From: Natronoarchaeum rubrum
GTDB lineage: Archaea; Halobacteriota; Halobacteria; Halobacteriales; Natronoarchaeaceae
Length of the DNA: 64,000 nucleotides
Direction: 5' to 3'
Assembly: GCF_024494695.1 (NCBI RefSeq)
Contig: NZ_JANHDP010000002.1
Coordinates: 186,001 to 250,000 of the forward strand
A model generated the notes under the pieces. That model worked only from the letters and a program-made list of their open reading frames with translations, was not told the DNA's origin and searched no databases. Shown here one piece after another: positions 28,017-35,895 of this stretch. The number at the start of each line of letters is the position of its first letter. Position 1 is the stretch's first letter. The translations under genes and the position numbers were made by a program.

Positions 28017-29525
28017 TCAGTCGTCGGCCGCCGCGGCGTCTTCGGACTCCGGTGCGGTCGACTCGGGGGCCTCGCTGTCGTCGTCGACGACGCCCTGATC
28101 CCAGTTGCCGACGAGGAACCAGATCCCGACGAGCACCGCCGCGGCGACGTGGGAGAAGGCGATCCCCCACCAGACGCCGGTCGCGCCCATCCCGAGCAAC
28201 GCGATGAACGCCAGCGTCGGCGGGATGCGCAGCCCCCACTGGGAGACCGCCGAGAAGATGAATGCGGTGCGGGTGCTCCCGGCGCCGCGGAAGCCGGCGT
28301 TGAGCACGTGGAACAGGCCCATGAACACGTACGTCGGCCCGATGATCTTGAAGTAGTTCGTCCCCATGTCGACGACGGCCGCTGCGTCCTCGCCCTGGAT
28401 GAACACGCGCACGAGCGGTTCGGCCAGCAGGAACGCCAGCACGCTGAACACCGAGAGGATGGCGACGATGATGCCCGAACTCATCAGCACGGCCGTCCGC
28501 GCCCGGTCTTCCTGCCCGGCGCCGAGGTTCTGGCCGACTGCCGTCTCGGTCCCCTGCGAGAGCCCGACCGCCGGGAGGTAGACCAGCGTGTTGATGCGGT
28601 TGCCGATCCCGTAGGCGGCGACGGCGTCGGCGCTCACGAGGCCGACCAGCGCCGTCATCCCGGTGTAGGCCAGCGAGTTGGCGCTCTTTTCGAGTCCCGA
28701 GGGGCCGCCGACGTCGATGATCTTGCGGATGACCGCGGGTTCGGGCCGGAGGTCCGACAGCGACAGCGAGATGCCGACGTGCCCGCGAAAGAGCATCCAG
28801 AGCCCGATCACCGCGGCGACGCCCCGCGAGAACACGGTGGCGACCGCCGCGCCCTGGACGCCGAAGCCGGTGAAGCCGGTGGCGTCGAACAGCGTCGTCT
28901 GGAGCGATTCGAGGCCGGCCCAGGCGAACACGGGGTTGTTCTGGAACCCCAGGATCATGAACGGGTCGAGCACGACGTTGAGCGCGACGCTGACGCCCAT
29001 CAGGTACAGCGGCGTCGTCGTGTCGCCCCACCCGCGCAGGATCGCCTGGAAGATGAAGAAGCCGAACATGAACACGACGCCGACGAAGAACGTGCGCGTG
29101 TACTCGACTGCGAGCGCGTGGACGGCCGTCCCCGGCTCCGTGCCGACGTACGGCAGGAGGATCGGCGCGAGCACGTAGCCCAGCGCCGCGAGCGCGACCG
29201 ACGTCAGTGAGACGAACGTGATCGTCTGTCCGGCGACGCCGGCGACCCTGTCCTCGTTGCCCGCACCCTTGTGCTGGGCGACCAGCACGGTGCCGGCGAC
29301 GGTCAGCCCGCTCCCGAGGCTGATCATCAGGAACGAAAAGGGCAGCGCGAACCCGAGCGCGGCGACCGGATCGGCGCCGAGCCGACCGACGAAGAACGTG
29401 TCGACGAGATTGTACGTGACTTGCAGCAGCTGCGAGGCGACGATCGGCAGCGTCAGCGTCAGCAGCGGCTTCAGCATCGGCCCCTCGGTGAGTTCGACCG
29501 AGCGATCGTCAGGCACGGTGCTCAC
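28017..29525 (-). CDS. MATE family efflux transporter
   Basis: 502 residues, about 12 transmembrane helices in two similar halves, starting with GPMLKPLLTLTLPIVASQLLQ, typical of MATE drug/Na+ antiporters. The C-terminus is an acidic cytoplasmic tail. GTG start; GGGAGGTG overlaps this GTG, so a second GTG three codons later (29516) is equally plausible. It lies 102 bp behind a TetR regulator on the same strand and is probably controlled by it. Confidence 0.93.
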   Translation of the reverse strand: MSTVPDDRSVELTEGPMLKPLLTLTLPIVASQLLQVTYNLVDTFFVGRLGADPVAALGFALPFSFLMISLGSGLTVAGTVLVAQHKGAGNEDRVAGVAGQTITFVSLTSVALAALGYVLAPILLPYVGTEPGTAVHALAVEYTRTFFVGVVFMFGFFIFQAILRGWGDTTTPLYLMGVSVALNVVLDPFMILGFQNNPVFAWAGLESLQTTLFDATGFTGFGVQGAAVATVFSRGVAAVIGLWMLFRGHVGISLSLSDLRPEPAVIRKIIDVGGPSGLEKSANSLAYTGMTALVGLVSADAVAAYGIGNRINTLVYLPAVGLSQGTETAVGQNLGAGQEDRARTAVLMSSGIIVAILSVFSVLAFLLAEPLVRVFIQGEDAAAVVDMGTNYFKIIGPTYVFMGLFHVLNAGFRGAGSTRTAFIFSAVSQWGLRIPPTLAFIALLGMGATGVWWGIAFSHVAAAVLVGIWFLVGNWDQGVVDDDSEAPESTAPESEDAAAADD

Positions 29526-29627
29526 CTCCCGTCGCCGCGGCGTCGGCGTCGCGACCGGACACCGCGGCGTCGACGCCGCTGTCGAGGGTCCTGTCGTCGG
29601 CGACCGGGCAGTGGCGTCGACCTCGAT

Positions 29628-30230
29628 TCACGCGTCACCGTCCCCCGTTCGCTCGCCCTCGACCAGCAGCTCGCGGACCAGCAGCTCCTCGATCCCGGCC
29701 ATCGCCGCCTCGCTGGGGGCGTCCTCGCCGAGGATCACGTTGTGGGACTGGGCGCCCTCGATCGCCGACCGAAACAGCGCCGCGAACTGCTCGGGGTCGA
29801 CCTCCCGAAAGACGCCTTGTTCGATGCCGTCGCGGACGATCTCGGCGATATGCTCGCGCCAGACGGCGTCGTTGCGCGCGAGTTGCTCGCGGAGCGCCTC
29901 GTCGTAGGGGGCCTGTGCGCGCAGCTCCAGCAGCGCGGTGTGGAACTCGTCGACGCCGCCGTCGCCGGCGCCCCCGACGACCAGATCGGCCAGTCGGAGC
30001 AGTCGGTCCTCGGGATCGGCTTCGGGATCGTGTTCGAGGTCCTCGAGAAATCCGTCGAGGATCGTCTCCAGGCAGGTCGCCAGCAGGTCCTCCTTCGAGT
30101 CGAAGTGGTAGTGGATCAGCGACGTGCTCTTGTCGAACTCTTCGCCGATCGCCTCGATCGTCAGATCCGCGTAGCCGTGCTCGTACAGCGCCGTGAACGT
30201 GGCGTCGACGATCTCGTCCCCGGTGGTCAT
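29628..30230 (-). CDS. TetR/AcrR family transcriptional repressor
   Basis: 200 residues. The N-terminal HTH is clear: TIEAIGEEFDKSTSLIHYHFDSKEDLL, quoted in part as SLIHYHFDSKEDLL. The C-terminal ligand domain is helical. The ATG at 30230 is preferred over an in-frame TTG at 30248 because the latter lies inside the operator. It presumably represses itself and the downstream MATE pump until a ligand binds, as in other TetR-efflux pairs. Confidence 0.94.
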   Translation of the reverse strand: MTTGDEIVDATFTALYEHGYADLTIEAIGEEFDKSTSLIHYHFDSKEDLLATCLETILDGFLEDLEHDPEADPEDRLLRLADLVVGGAGDGGVDEFHTALLELRAQAPYDEALREQLARNDAVWREHIAEIVRDGIEQGVFREVDPEQFAALFRSAIEGAQSHNVILGEDAPSEAAMAGIEELLVRELLVEGERTGDGDA

Positions 30231-30232
30231 AG

Positions 30233-30252
30233 TTGATTGAGTGTCCAATCAA
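30233..30252. promoter_or_regulatory. TetR operator, inverted repeat
   Basis: TTGATTG, 6-bp spacer, CAATCAA: perfect 7-bp arms, directly between the tetR start codon and a TATA-like TTTAAATA (complement, ~30251-30259). A repressor bound here would cover the transcription start. Assigned to TetR by position and symmetry. Confidence 0.75.
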
Positions 30253-30365
30253 TATTTAAAGGCGGCGTTCGCAGCGCGACGATCCCTCGAACGGGCGGGC
30301 GCGATCGTTCGGACGTCGAGACTAGAAAAGCGACCGCTCGTGGCCGTCGGGGCCGTGAAACTGGC

Positions 30366-30524
30366 TCACTTGCCGGCCGAAACCGGGTCTACGTCGCCGG
30401 AGCCGCAGGTCGGACAGTGAACGACCGCCGGATCGTGACACGTCCGGAATACCTGTCGGCACGCCCCACAGCGGAGTTCACGCCCGTCCGTCGTGGGCCG
30501 GTCCTCGTCGCGATCTGTACTCAT
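30366..30524 (-). CDS. Small zinc-ribbon protein
   Basis: 52 residues: MSTDRDEDRPTTDGRELRCG, then ACRQVF, CHDPAVVHCPTCGSGDV. Two CxxC pairs (CGAC and CPTC) form one zinc ribbon with a polar N-terminal tail. Its last part resembles the C-terminal ribbon of the 27290-27889 protein. It is upstream of tetR on the same strand, with the operator in between, so it is probably a separate unit. Confidence 0.72.
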   Translation of the reverse strand: MSTDRDEDRPTTDGRELRCGACRQVFRTCHDPAVVHCPTCGSGDVDPVSAGK

Positions 30525-30705
30525 CGCTGTCCGACACACTGTTGCCGATGGTAATTAATATATCTCATTCTATGTATGACCGAGAAGTTGATATTTGATT
30601 CTCCGCCGGAAATTCAATCCGGCGGGCCGCTCGCTCGCTGCCCCGGCGCTCGACGCGTCGGACCATTCCACTACAGTAAGGTGGATCGGACACGAACTCC
30701 TTCCA

Positions 30706-30945
30706 ATGGCAGAGCCACTCCGCGTCGCAGCCGGCGAGCGCTCGGTCGAGGAACTGCTCGGCGCTCTGGAGGACGGTCGCCGAGTCGTCGTCGAGACGGA
30801 GATGTTCGGCGGCTCTCACGAGGTGACCCTGCGCCACGACGGCGACGTGTACTACTGCGACACGCCGACGACACTGCATCGCCACGAATCGCCCGACGGG
30901 ATGCGTCGATGTATCGTGAAAAACGGATACGGCGCCGAGGAGTAG
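30706..30945 (+). CDS. Small conserved haloarchaeal protein, function unknown
   Basis: 79 residues starting MAEPLRVAAGERSVEELLGA. A mixed alpha/beta protein with VYYCDTPTTLHRH and MRRCIVKNGYG; two cysteines and several histidines but no recognised metal motif. Start chosen at ATG 30706; the frame is open to 30595 but that part is less acidic and unlikely. Confidence 0.75.
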   Translation: MAEPLRVAAGERSVEELLGALEDGRRVVVETEMFGGSHEVTLRHDGDVYYCDTPTTLHRHESPDGMRRCIVKNGYGAEE

Positions 30946-30983
30946 GCAGTCGCCGCCGGTTCGGCGCCCGCGTGTAGCCGGTT

Positions 30984-30999
30984 TTATCGTTCTCGATAA
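30984..30999. promoter_or_regulatory. Palindrome in the promoter of the HTH gene
   Basis: TTATCG, TTCT, CGATAA: 6-bp perfect arms ending 14 bp before the ATG of the HTH protein. It could be an autoregulatory operator; the left arm also provides a weak TATA-like TTTTATC. Confidence 0.5.
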
Positions 31000-31012
31000 C
31001 CCATTCGTTCCC

Positions 31013-31393
31013 ATGAGCAACGCCGCCCAGCCGGACATGGTCTCCCTGATGGAGAACGCCGATCCGGCCTTCGAGGACGTGATGACCTGCGTGTTCGGGA
31101 TCCAGGACCACGAGACGCGCACCTACCTCGCACTGCACGACCGCCCCGGTAGCACCGTCGAGGAACTGGCCGGCGCGCTGGATCGGGATCGGAGCAACGT
31201 CAACCGCTCGCTGTCGACGCTGCTGGAGGCCGGTCTCGTCGAGCGCGAGCGCCGCCTGCTCGACTCCGGCGGGTTCGTCTACCAGTACACCGCCGTCCCG
31301 CTGCCGGATGCCAAGGAACTGCTCCACGACGCGCTCGACGCCTGGTCGGAAACCGTCCACGACGCCATCGATTCGTTCGGCGACGACTGCTGA
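31013..31393 (+). CDS. Winged-helix transcription regulator (TrmB/MarR-like)
   Basis: 126 residues. The HTH is RTYLALHDRPGSTVEELAGA followed by LDRDRSNVNRSLSTLLEAGLVERERR, a typical winged helix with recognition helix DRSNVNRSL. The wing is followed by FVYQYTAVP and a C-terminal helix that may dimerise. The palindrome just upstream suggests autoregulation. Target genes are unknown. Confidence 0.87.
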   Translation: MSNAAQPDMVSLMENADPAFEDVMTCVFGIQDHETRTYLALHDRPGSTVEELAGALDRDRSNVNRSLSTLLEAGLVERERRLLDSGGFVYQYTAVPLPDAKELLHDALDAWSETVHDAIDSFGDDC

Positions 31394-31474
31394 GACGCGC
31401 GCTATTTCTCGGTCGCACCGACGCGAGGCGTCTCGACGCCGCTGCGCGGCGGCGTCGGGCGACGGTGGCCGCGA

Positions 31475-33493
31475 TCACGGCGCCGACGCGACGGCCAGCG
31501 CGTACGTTCGCACTTCGCTCGGTTGCCCGCCGACCAGCTCGGCCGCTCGCGCGGGCGTGACGACGTTCCCGCTCCCGAAGTACGGCATCGCGACGACCGC
31601 CTCGACGCCGTCGCTCCATTCGGGACGATCGGCCCCCGACCATCTCACGGCCGCACCGTCGCCGAACAGTCCTTGTCGGTCGATACCGCTGAACAGGGCC
31701 GCGTCCGGCGACCCCGTCGAGACCAGCGCAGCCTTGCCCGGCCCGGACAGCTCGCCGACGCGGAGTTCGGTGCCGACCGTCCCGGCGTCCGGCAGCTCCT
31801 CGCCGAGCACCCACAGGTCGAACCGGTCGCCCGGGATGATCGGCGTCTCCGCCGCCGCCTCGGCGTCCGCGAGCCGGCGGCGCAGGCTCGCACGATCGTC
31901 GCCCAGTAGCGCACCGACCGACTCCTCGGCGTCGGCGTCGACCGAAATCGACAGCCGGACCGTCTCGCCCGGCGCGAGCCGGTCGTCAACGCGCTCGCGG
32001 CCCAGCGCGGCCGCGGCGTGCTCGCCCGACGCCATCGCCGCGGCGACGTCGGCGTCCGTGAGATCGGCGCCCGGCTCGGACGGCACGGCCGCGGCCTCGA
32101 CGAGCGGTGTCGCGTCGGCGTCCGGGCCGGTTTCGATCTCGACGTCGAGATGACCGTCCCCGAGGTACCGCTCGCGGTCGAGCGCCCGGATCGTCTCGGC
32201 GCCGGCGTCGGCGTACGGCGCGGCGCCGTCGAGGTACGTCCCGACGTCGCCGACGAAGCGCCAGCCGCCGTCGCCCGTCCGAAGCCGAACCCGGTGGTCG
32301 TAGAAGCCGGCGTCGGGACAACGGAGCCAGAGGTCGAACCGGTCGGCGCCGCGATATCTCGCAGATGTCGCCCCCGCGTCGGCGTCCTCCGTCGCGGCTC
32401 TGGCGTCGGCCGTCGCGGCCCAGGCGTACCGGTAGCGATCGCGCGCGACGGTGAACGTGCTCGCCTGCGCCCGGTCAGCGGCGGCCGAACCCTCGGGGTT
32501 GGGCACGAGCGGATCGAACCCCTGCTCGGTCGGGACGTAGGCCGTTCGAGCGTACCAGCCGACGCCGTCGGCGCCGGCGTCGAGCGCCGCGCGGTGGTCC
32601 ATCCGGAGGGACTGGCGGCTCGGCGTGTGACCGGGGTTGATCGTGTGGGACTGGCCCATGTAGTAGACGTCGCCCCCGCGGAGGCCCGCTTTCGCGTTCG
32701 AGACGAGGCTCCGGACCGCGTCGTTCGCGCGCTCGGGGCCGACGTCTTTCTCGTACCAGCCGCGGTAGTAGTCCGCGAACGCGAAGTCGGGCGGCGTCCC
32801 CTGGCGATGGAGGTCGTCGAGCAGGCGCGCGAACACGTCGGGCTGTTTCGAGTCGACGACGTAGGGGAAGTGGACGAACACCCCGACGTCGATCTCGGGG
32901 TCGACCTCGCGGGCGACTCGCCGCTGGGCGGCGAACACGGCCGGGCCGTACGTTCGGAGGTTGTCGACGGCCTCGTCGTCCCATTTTTCGTCGGACCACC
33001 CGCCCATCACCGGCGCCTCCTGCCACGGGATGAGCTTCCCGCCGGACTCGAACTCGCTGTAGGTCTCGACGGCCCGTCGGATCCCCGTCAGGTTGCGCTC
33101 GCGGGCGTCGCGGCTCCCGGCGAACTCGTCGGCGGTCACGTCCGTGAGCACGCCCGCGTGGAGCCACGCGGGCACGCCGAGGCGCTTGGCCGTCGCGAGC
33201 CCCTCGTGGAGGCTCTCGATCGCGCCCGACGCCTTCGGATTCGGGATCGCGAGGATCGCCGCCAGATCGCGCCGGGCGGCAAAGGCCAGCAGATTCTCTC
33301 GGATCGCCTCGTTGGACAGCAGCGAGCCGCTGAGCCACACGAAGTCCGACTCGTCGTCGGCGTCGCTGGTCTCTCCCGCCTCGACTGGAGCCTCGATCAA
33401 CCCCTGACAGCCCGCGGTAGCGCTCAGTCCCGCGATTCCCGCCAGACAGGCCCGACGGTTCAGCGCGACCGCGCGCTCTGACTCCTCTCGCAT
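31475..33493 (-). CDS. Large Tat-exported lipoprotein, function unknown
   Basis: 672 residues. Twin-arginine signal NRRACLAGIAGLSATAGC with a lipobox Cys, so the mature protein should be lipid-anchored outside the membrane. The N-terminal half looks like a TIM-barrel enzyme domain (WLSGSLLSNEAIRENLL, AWLHAGVLTDVT, VGVFVHFPYVVDSK, YYMGQSHTINPGH, DAGADGVGWYART), the C-terminal half is rich in beta strands and acidic loops. The order recalls glycoside-hydrolase-like or sugar-binding surface proteins, but I cannot assign an activity. Confidence 0.85.
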   Translation of the reverse strand: MREESERAVALNRRACLAGIAGLSATAGCQGLIEAPVEAGETSDADDESDFVWLSGSLLSNEAIRENLLAFAARRDLAAILAIPNPKASGAIESLHEGLATAKRLGVPAWLHAGVLTDVTADEFAGSRDARERNLTGIRRAVETYSEFESGGKLIPWQEAPVMGGWSDEKWDDEAVDNLRTYGPAVFAAQRRVAREVDPEIDVGVFVHFPYVVDSKQPDVFARLLDDLHRQGTPPDFAFADYYRGWYEKDVGPERANDAVRSLVSNAKAGLRGGDVYYMGQSHTINPGHTPSRQSLRMDHRAALDAGADGVGWYARTAYVPTEQGFDPLVPNPEGSAAADRAQASTFTVARDRYRYAWAATADARAATEDADAGATSARYRGADRFDLWLRCPDAGFYDHRVRLRTGDGGWRFVGDVGTYLDGAAPYADAGAETIRALDRERYLGDGHLDVEIETGPDADATPLVEAAAVPSEPGADLTDADVAAAMASGEHAAAALGRERVDDRLAPGETVRLSISVDADAEESVGALLGDDRASLRRRLADAEAAAETPIIPGDRFDLWVLGEELPDAGTVGTELRVGELSGPGKAALVSTGSPDAALFSGIDRQGLFGDGAAVRWSGADRPEWSDGVEAVVAMPYFGSGNVVTPARAAELVGGQPSEVRTYALAVASAP

Positions 33494-33598
33494 ACGCGTT
33501 ACCCGTCCACGAACCGACGCTTCACTCTGGGGGTGCGCACGCGGACGGCGTGCCGTCCGGGGCCGCCGTCTTTTGTGCTGGCCGCCGAAGTCGGGCGC

Positions 33599-33838
33599 AT
33601 GAGCGAGGACGCGTCTGAACTCCCGACCTGCGACCGCCGCAGCTGCGACGAGACGGCGGCGTTCCACGTGCTCGAACGGTATCAAGAGGAGACCGGCAAG
33701 GGGACCGTCGACGCCGAGACGGTGCTCTGTCGATCCCACACCGACGAGGAGTCGCCGGTGAATCTGGACGCCGCCTCCCTCGACTACGTGTTCCGGGTCG
33801 AGCCGATTTCGGCGGCCGCGCTCGACGCGACGGAGTGA
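33599..33838 (+). CDS. Small Cys/His protein, putative zinc binding
   Basis: 79 residues. CDRRSCDETAAFHV and later VLCRSHTDEES provide C-x4-C plus C-x2-H, a possible single zinc site. It ends ALDATE, the codons of which begin the 51-bp tandem repeat immediately downstream. Start ATG at 33599. Confidence 0.75.
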   Translation: MSEDASELPTCDRRSCDETAAFHVLERYQEETGKGTVDAETVLCRSHTDEESPVNLDAASLDYVFRVEPISAAALDATE

Positions 33839-33937
33839 CGCCGCGGCGCCGTCGCGCGCCGACCGGCCTCGCCCGACGCGACGGAGTGACGCCGCGGCGC
33901 CGTCGCGCGCCGACCGGCCTCGCCCGACGCGACGGAG
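33824..33937 (+). repeat. 51-bp tandem repeat overlapping a gene end
   Basis: Two identical 51-bp units (33824-33874, 33875-33925) and 12 bp of a third. The first unit includes the last codons and stop of the small Cys/His protein gene, so a copy of the gene end was duplicated into the spacer before thrC. Confidence 0.93.
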
Positions 33938-34000
33938 ACGGCCCGAACGCCCGACGCAAAACCCGCTCTCTTTTCCCCCCGGGCCCCTTGCACATCGACA

Positions 34001-35281
34001 ATGAGTCTCGAACTCGACGCGCCCGCCGAGGCCGCACCGGACGTCGCCGACGACGGCGTCTGGCTGGCCTGTATCGAGTGCGACAACGTCCTCGCGCCGT
34101 TCGACGACGTCGTCTACACCTGCCCCGACTGCGACGGCCTGCTGGAGGTGCGCTACGCCGATCTGCCGACCTTCGACGACTTTGAGGGCCGGGGGGTCTG
34201 GCGCTACGACGACGCCCTGCCCGTCGAGATGGGCGTCACGATCCAGGAGGGCGACACGCCGCTGTACCCGGTGCCGGACCTCGAAGCCGAAACCGGCGTC
34301 GACCATCTCCACGTGAAACACGAGGGGATGAATCCCACGGGCAGCTTCAAGGATCGGGGCATGACCGTGGGCGTACAGGTCGCCAGCGAACTCGGCGTCG
34401 GGCGGCTGGCCTGCGCTTCGACTGGAAACACCAGCGCCGCGCTGGCGGCCTACGGCGCCCGCTCGACCCTGGAGACGCTCGTGCTCCTGCCGGCCGGCAA
34501 GGTCGCCGCGGGGAAGGTCGCGCAGGCGAGCCTCCACGGCGCGCGCATCCTCGAAGTCGACGGCAACTTCGACACCTGCCTCGACATCGTTCAGGAGCTG
34601 GCGGGGATGGGCGAGGCGTACCTGCTGAACTCGCTGAACCCCTTCCGACTGGAGGGCCAGAAGACGATCGGCCTCGAAATCCTCGAACAGTGCAAGGACC
34701 GCACCGGCGAGTTCCCCGACCGGATCGTTCTTCCCGTGGGGAACGCCGGCAACACCAGCGCGCTGTACAAGGCGTTCCGCGAACTCGTTCAGGCCGGCGC
34801 GCTCGACGAGTCGGAGGTGCCCAAGCTCACCGGCGTTCAGGCCGAAGGCGCCGCGCCGATGGTCGAGGCCATCGAGGAGGGCAACGACGAGATCCGCCGC
34901 TGGGACGAGGTCGAGACGCGCGCGACGGCGATCCGCATCGGCAACCCGGTCAACGCGCCGAAGGCGATCCCCGGCATCCGCGAGACCGACGGCACCGCCG
35001 TCGCCGTCTCGGACGAACAGATCACCGACGCCCAGCGCTCGCTCGCCGAGGAGGGCGTCGGCGTCGAACCGGCGAGCGCGGCGTCGATCGCCGGCCTGCG
35101 CAAGCTCCGCGATCGCGGCGTCGTCGACGCCGACGAGAACGTCGTCTGTCTGACGACCGGCCACCTGCTGAAGGATCCGGACGCCGCTGCGGCGGCCGGC
35201 GCCGATCCCGAGCCGGTCCCCGGCGACACCGAGGGCGTCCTCGCGAGCCTCTCGAGCGAGGGCTCGGACGACGAGCGGTAG
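34001..35281 (+). CDS. thrC: Threonine synthase
   Basis: 426 residues. The PLP lysine is Lys117 in NPTGSFKDRGM; the phosphate-binding loop is seen as ASTGNTSAALAAYG. The N-terminus carries a zinc-ribbon pair (CIEC at 24-27, CPDC at 41-44) common in archaeal enzymes. It converts O-phosphohomoserine to threonine. Acidic C-terminal tail. Behind its stop lies a triple array of two-hairpin repeats. Confidence 0.95.
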   Translation: MSLELDAPAEAAPDVADDGVWLACIECDNVLAPFDDVVYTCPDCDGLLEVRYADLPTFDDFEGRGVWRYDDALPVEMGVTIQEGDTPLYPVPDLEAETGVDHLHVKHEGMNPTGSFKDRGMTVGVQVASELGVGRLACASTGNTSAALAAYGARSTLETLVLLPAGKVAAGKVAQASLHGARILEVDGNFDTCLDIVQELAGMGEAYLLNSLNPFRLEGQKTIGLEILEQCKDRTGEFPDRIVLPVGNAGNTSALYKAFRELVQAGALDESEVPKLTGVQAEGAAPMVEAIEEGNDEIRRWDEVETRATAIRIGNPVNAPKAIPGIRETDGTAVAVSDEQITDAQRSLAEEGVGVEPASAASIAGLRKLRDRGVVDADENVVCLTTGHLLKDPDAAAAAGADPEPVPGDTEGVLASLSSEGSDDER

Positions 35282-35291
35282 CGAGTCTTCC

Positions 35292-35340
35292 GGCGTCCTC
35301 AGTCATCTGGATGATTGAGGGCTCGCGGAGCGTGCTCCGC
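35292..35340 (+). repeat. Two-hairpin repeat element, tandem unit 1
   Basis: Begins GGCGTCCTC. Hairpin 2: CCTCA (35297-35301), GT, CATC, TG, GATG, AT, TGAGG (35316-35320). Linker GCTCG. Hairpin 1: CGGAGC, GT, GCTCCG (35326-35339). Confidence 0.85.
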
Positions 35341-35393
35341 GGCGTTCTCGATCAGCTTGAGTGATTGAGGGCTCGAAGCGGCGTCGCCGCTTC
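35341..35393 (+). repeat. Two-hairpin repeat element, tandem unit 2
   Basis: Begins GGCGTTCTC. Hairpin 2 pairs CTCGATCA (35347-35354) with TGATTGAG (35362-35369). Linker GGCTCG. Hairpin 1: AAGCGGC (35376-35382), GTC, GCCGCTT (35386-35392). Confidence 0.82.
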
Positions 35394-35430
35394 GGCGTCC
35401 TTGGTCATCTCGACGACTGAGAGCCCGAAC
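35394..35430 (+). repeat. Two-hairpin repeat element, tandem unit 3 (degenerate)
   Basis: Begins GGCGTCCTT; a weaker stem (GGTC with GACT) follows and then GAGAGCCCG in place of GAGGGCTCG. No second hairpin is left. Likely a decayed copy. Confidence 0.6.
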
Positions 35431-35530
35431 CGCCGGACTGCTCGGCGACTGGACGCTGCCGGACGCCGCGCGTCCGACGCGCGTCTCACATAAATTTTCA
35501 TTATAGTATCGCGTACGCTCTCGTCGTCCG

Positions 35531-35887
35531 ATGTCGCTCAACGATCCGTCCTTCGACGACCGAACCGACCCCCCGACCGGCGAGAAAGACGGCCCCTCGA
35601 TCGTCGACCGCGCCGACTCGGGAACTGCATCGCCGACTGCCGCCGACCGACGCCGATCGCGGGCGGCGGTCCAAACCGAGAATCGGCTGCTCCGAGCGCG
35701 CGCGGCGGCGCTCGAACGGGAACTGGCCGACAGTAGCGAGAGGCGTCGGCGCGTGATCGACCGGTACGAGGCGCTGCTGTCCGAACGCCGGGACGACGCG
35801 GGGAGCGACCGCGCGACGGCGTCCGATCGTTCGTCTCCCCCAGCGAAGCTCCTGGCGGCGCTTCGCGGCCGGATCGCTCGACGCTGA
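35531..35887 (+). CDS. Small coiled-coil protein, function unknown
   Basis: 118 residues. Polar acidic N-terminus, then a charged helix RAAVQTENRLLRARAAALERELADSSERRRRV, cited in part as TENRLLRARAAALERELAD, with heptad character, and a basic C-terminus (LLAALRGRIARR) unusual in this acidic proteome. No recognised domain. It converges with the histidine kinase gene, 8 bp between stops. Confidence 0.7.
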   Translation: MSLNDPSFDDRTDPPTGEKDGPSIVDRADSGTASPTAADRRRSRAAVQTENRLLRARAAALERELADSSERRRRVIDRYEALLSERRDDAGSDRATASDRSSPPAKLLAALRGRIARR

Positions 35888-35895
35888 CGCCGCGC

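Noticed and set aside
31475..35164. 1229-codon frame fusing the Tat lipoprotein with antisense thrC
   Set aside because: Upstream part is the complement of thrC; the twin-arginine signal fixes the true start at 33493.
35292..35430. Possible short CRISPR array behind thrC
   Set aside because: The units contain internal hairpins that vary and there are no fixed repeats with unique spacers; no cas genes occur nearby.
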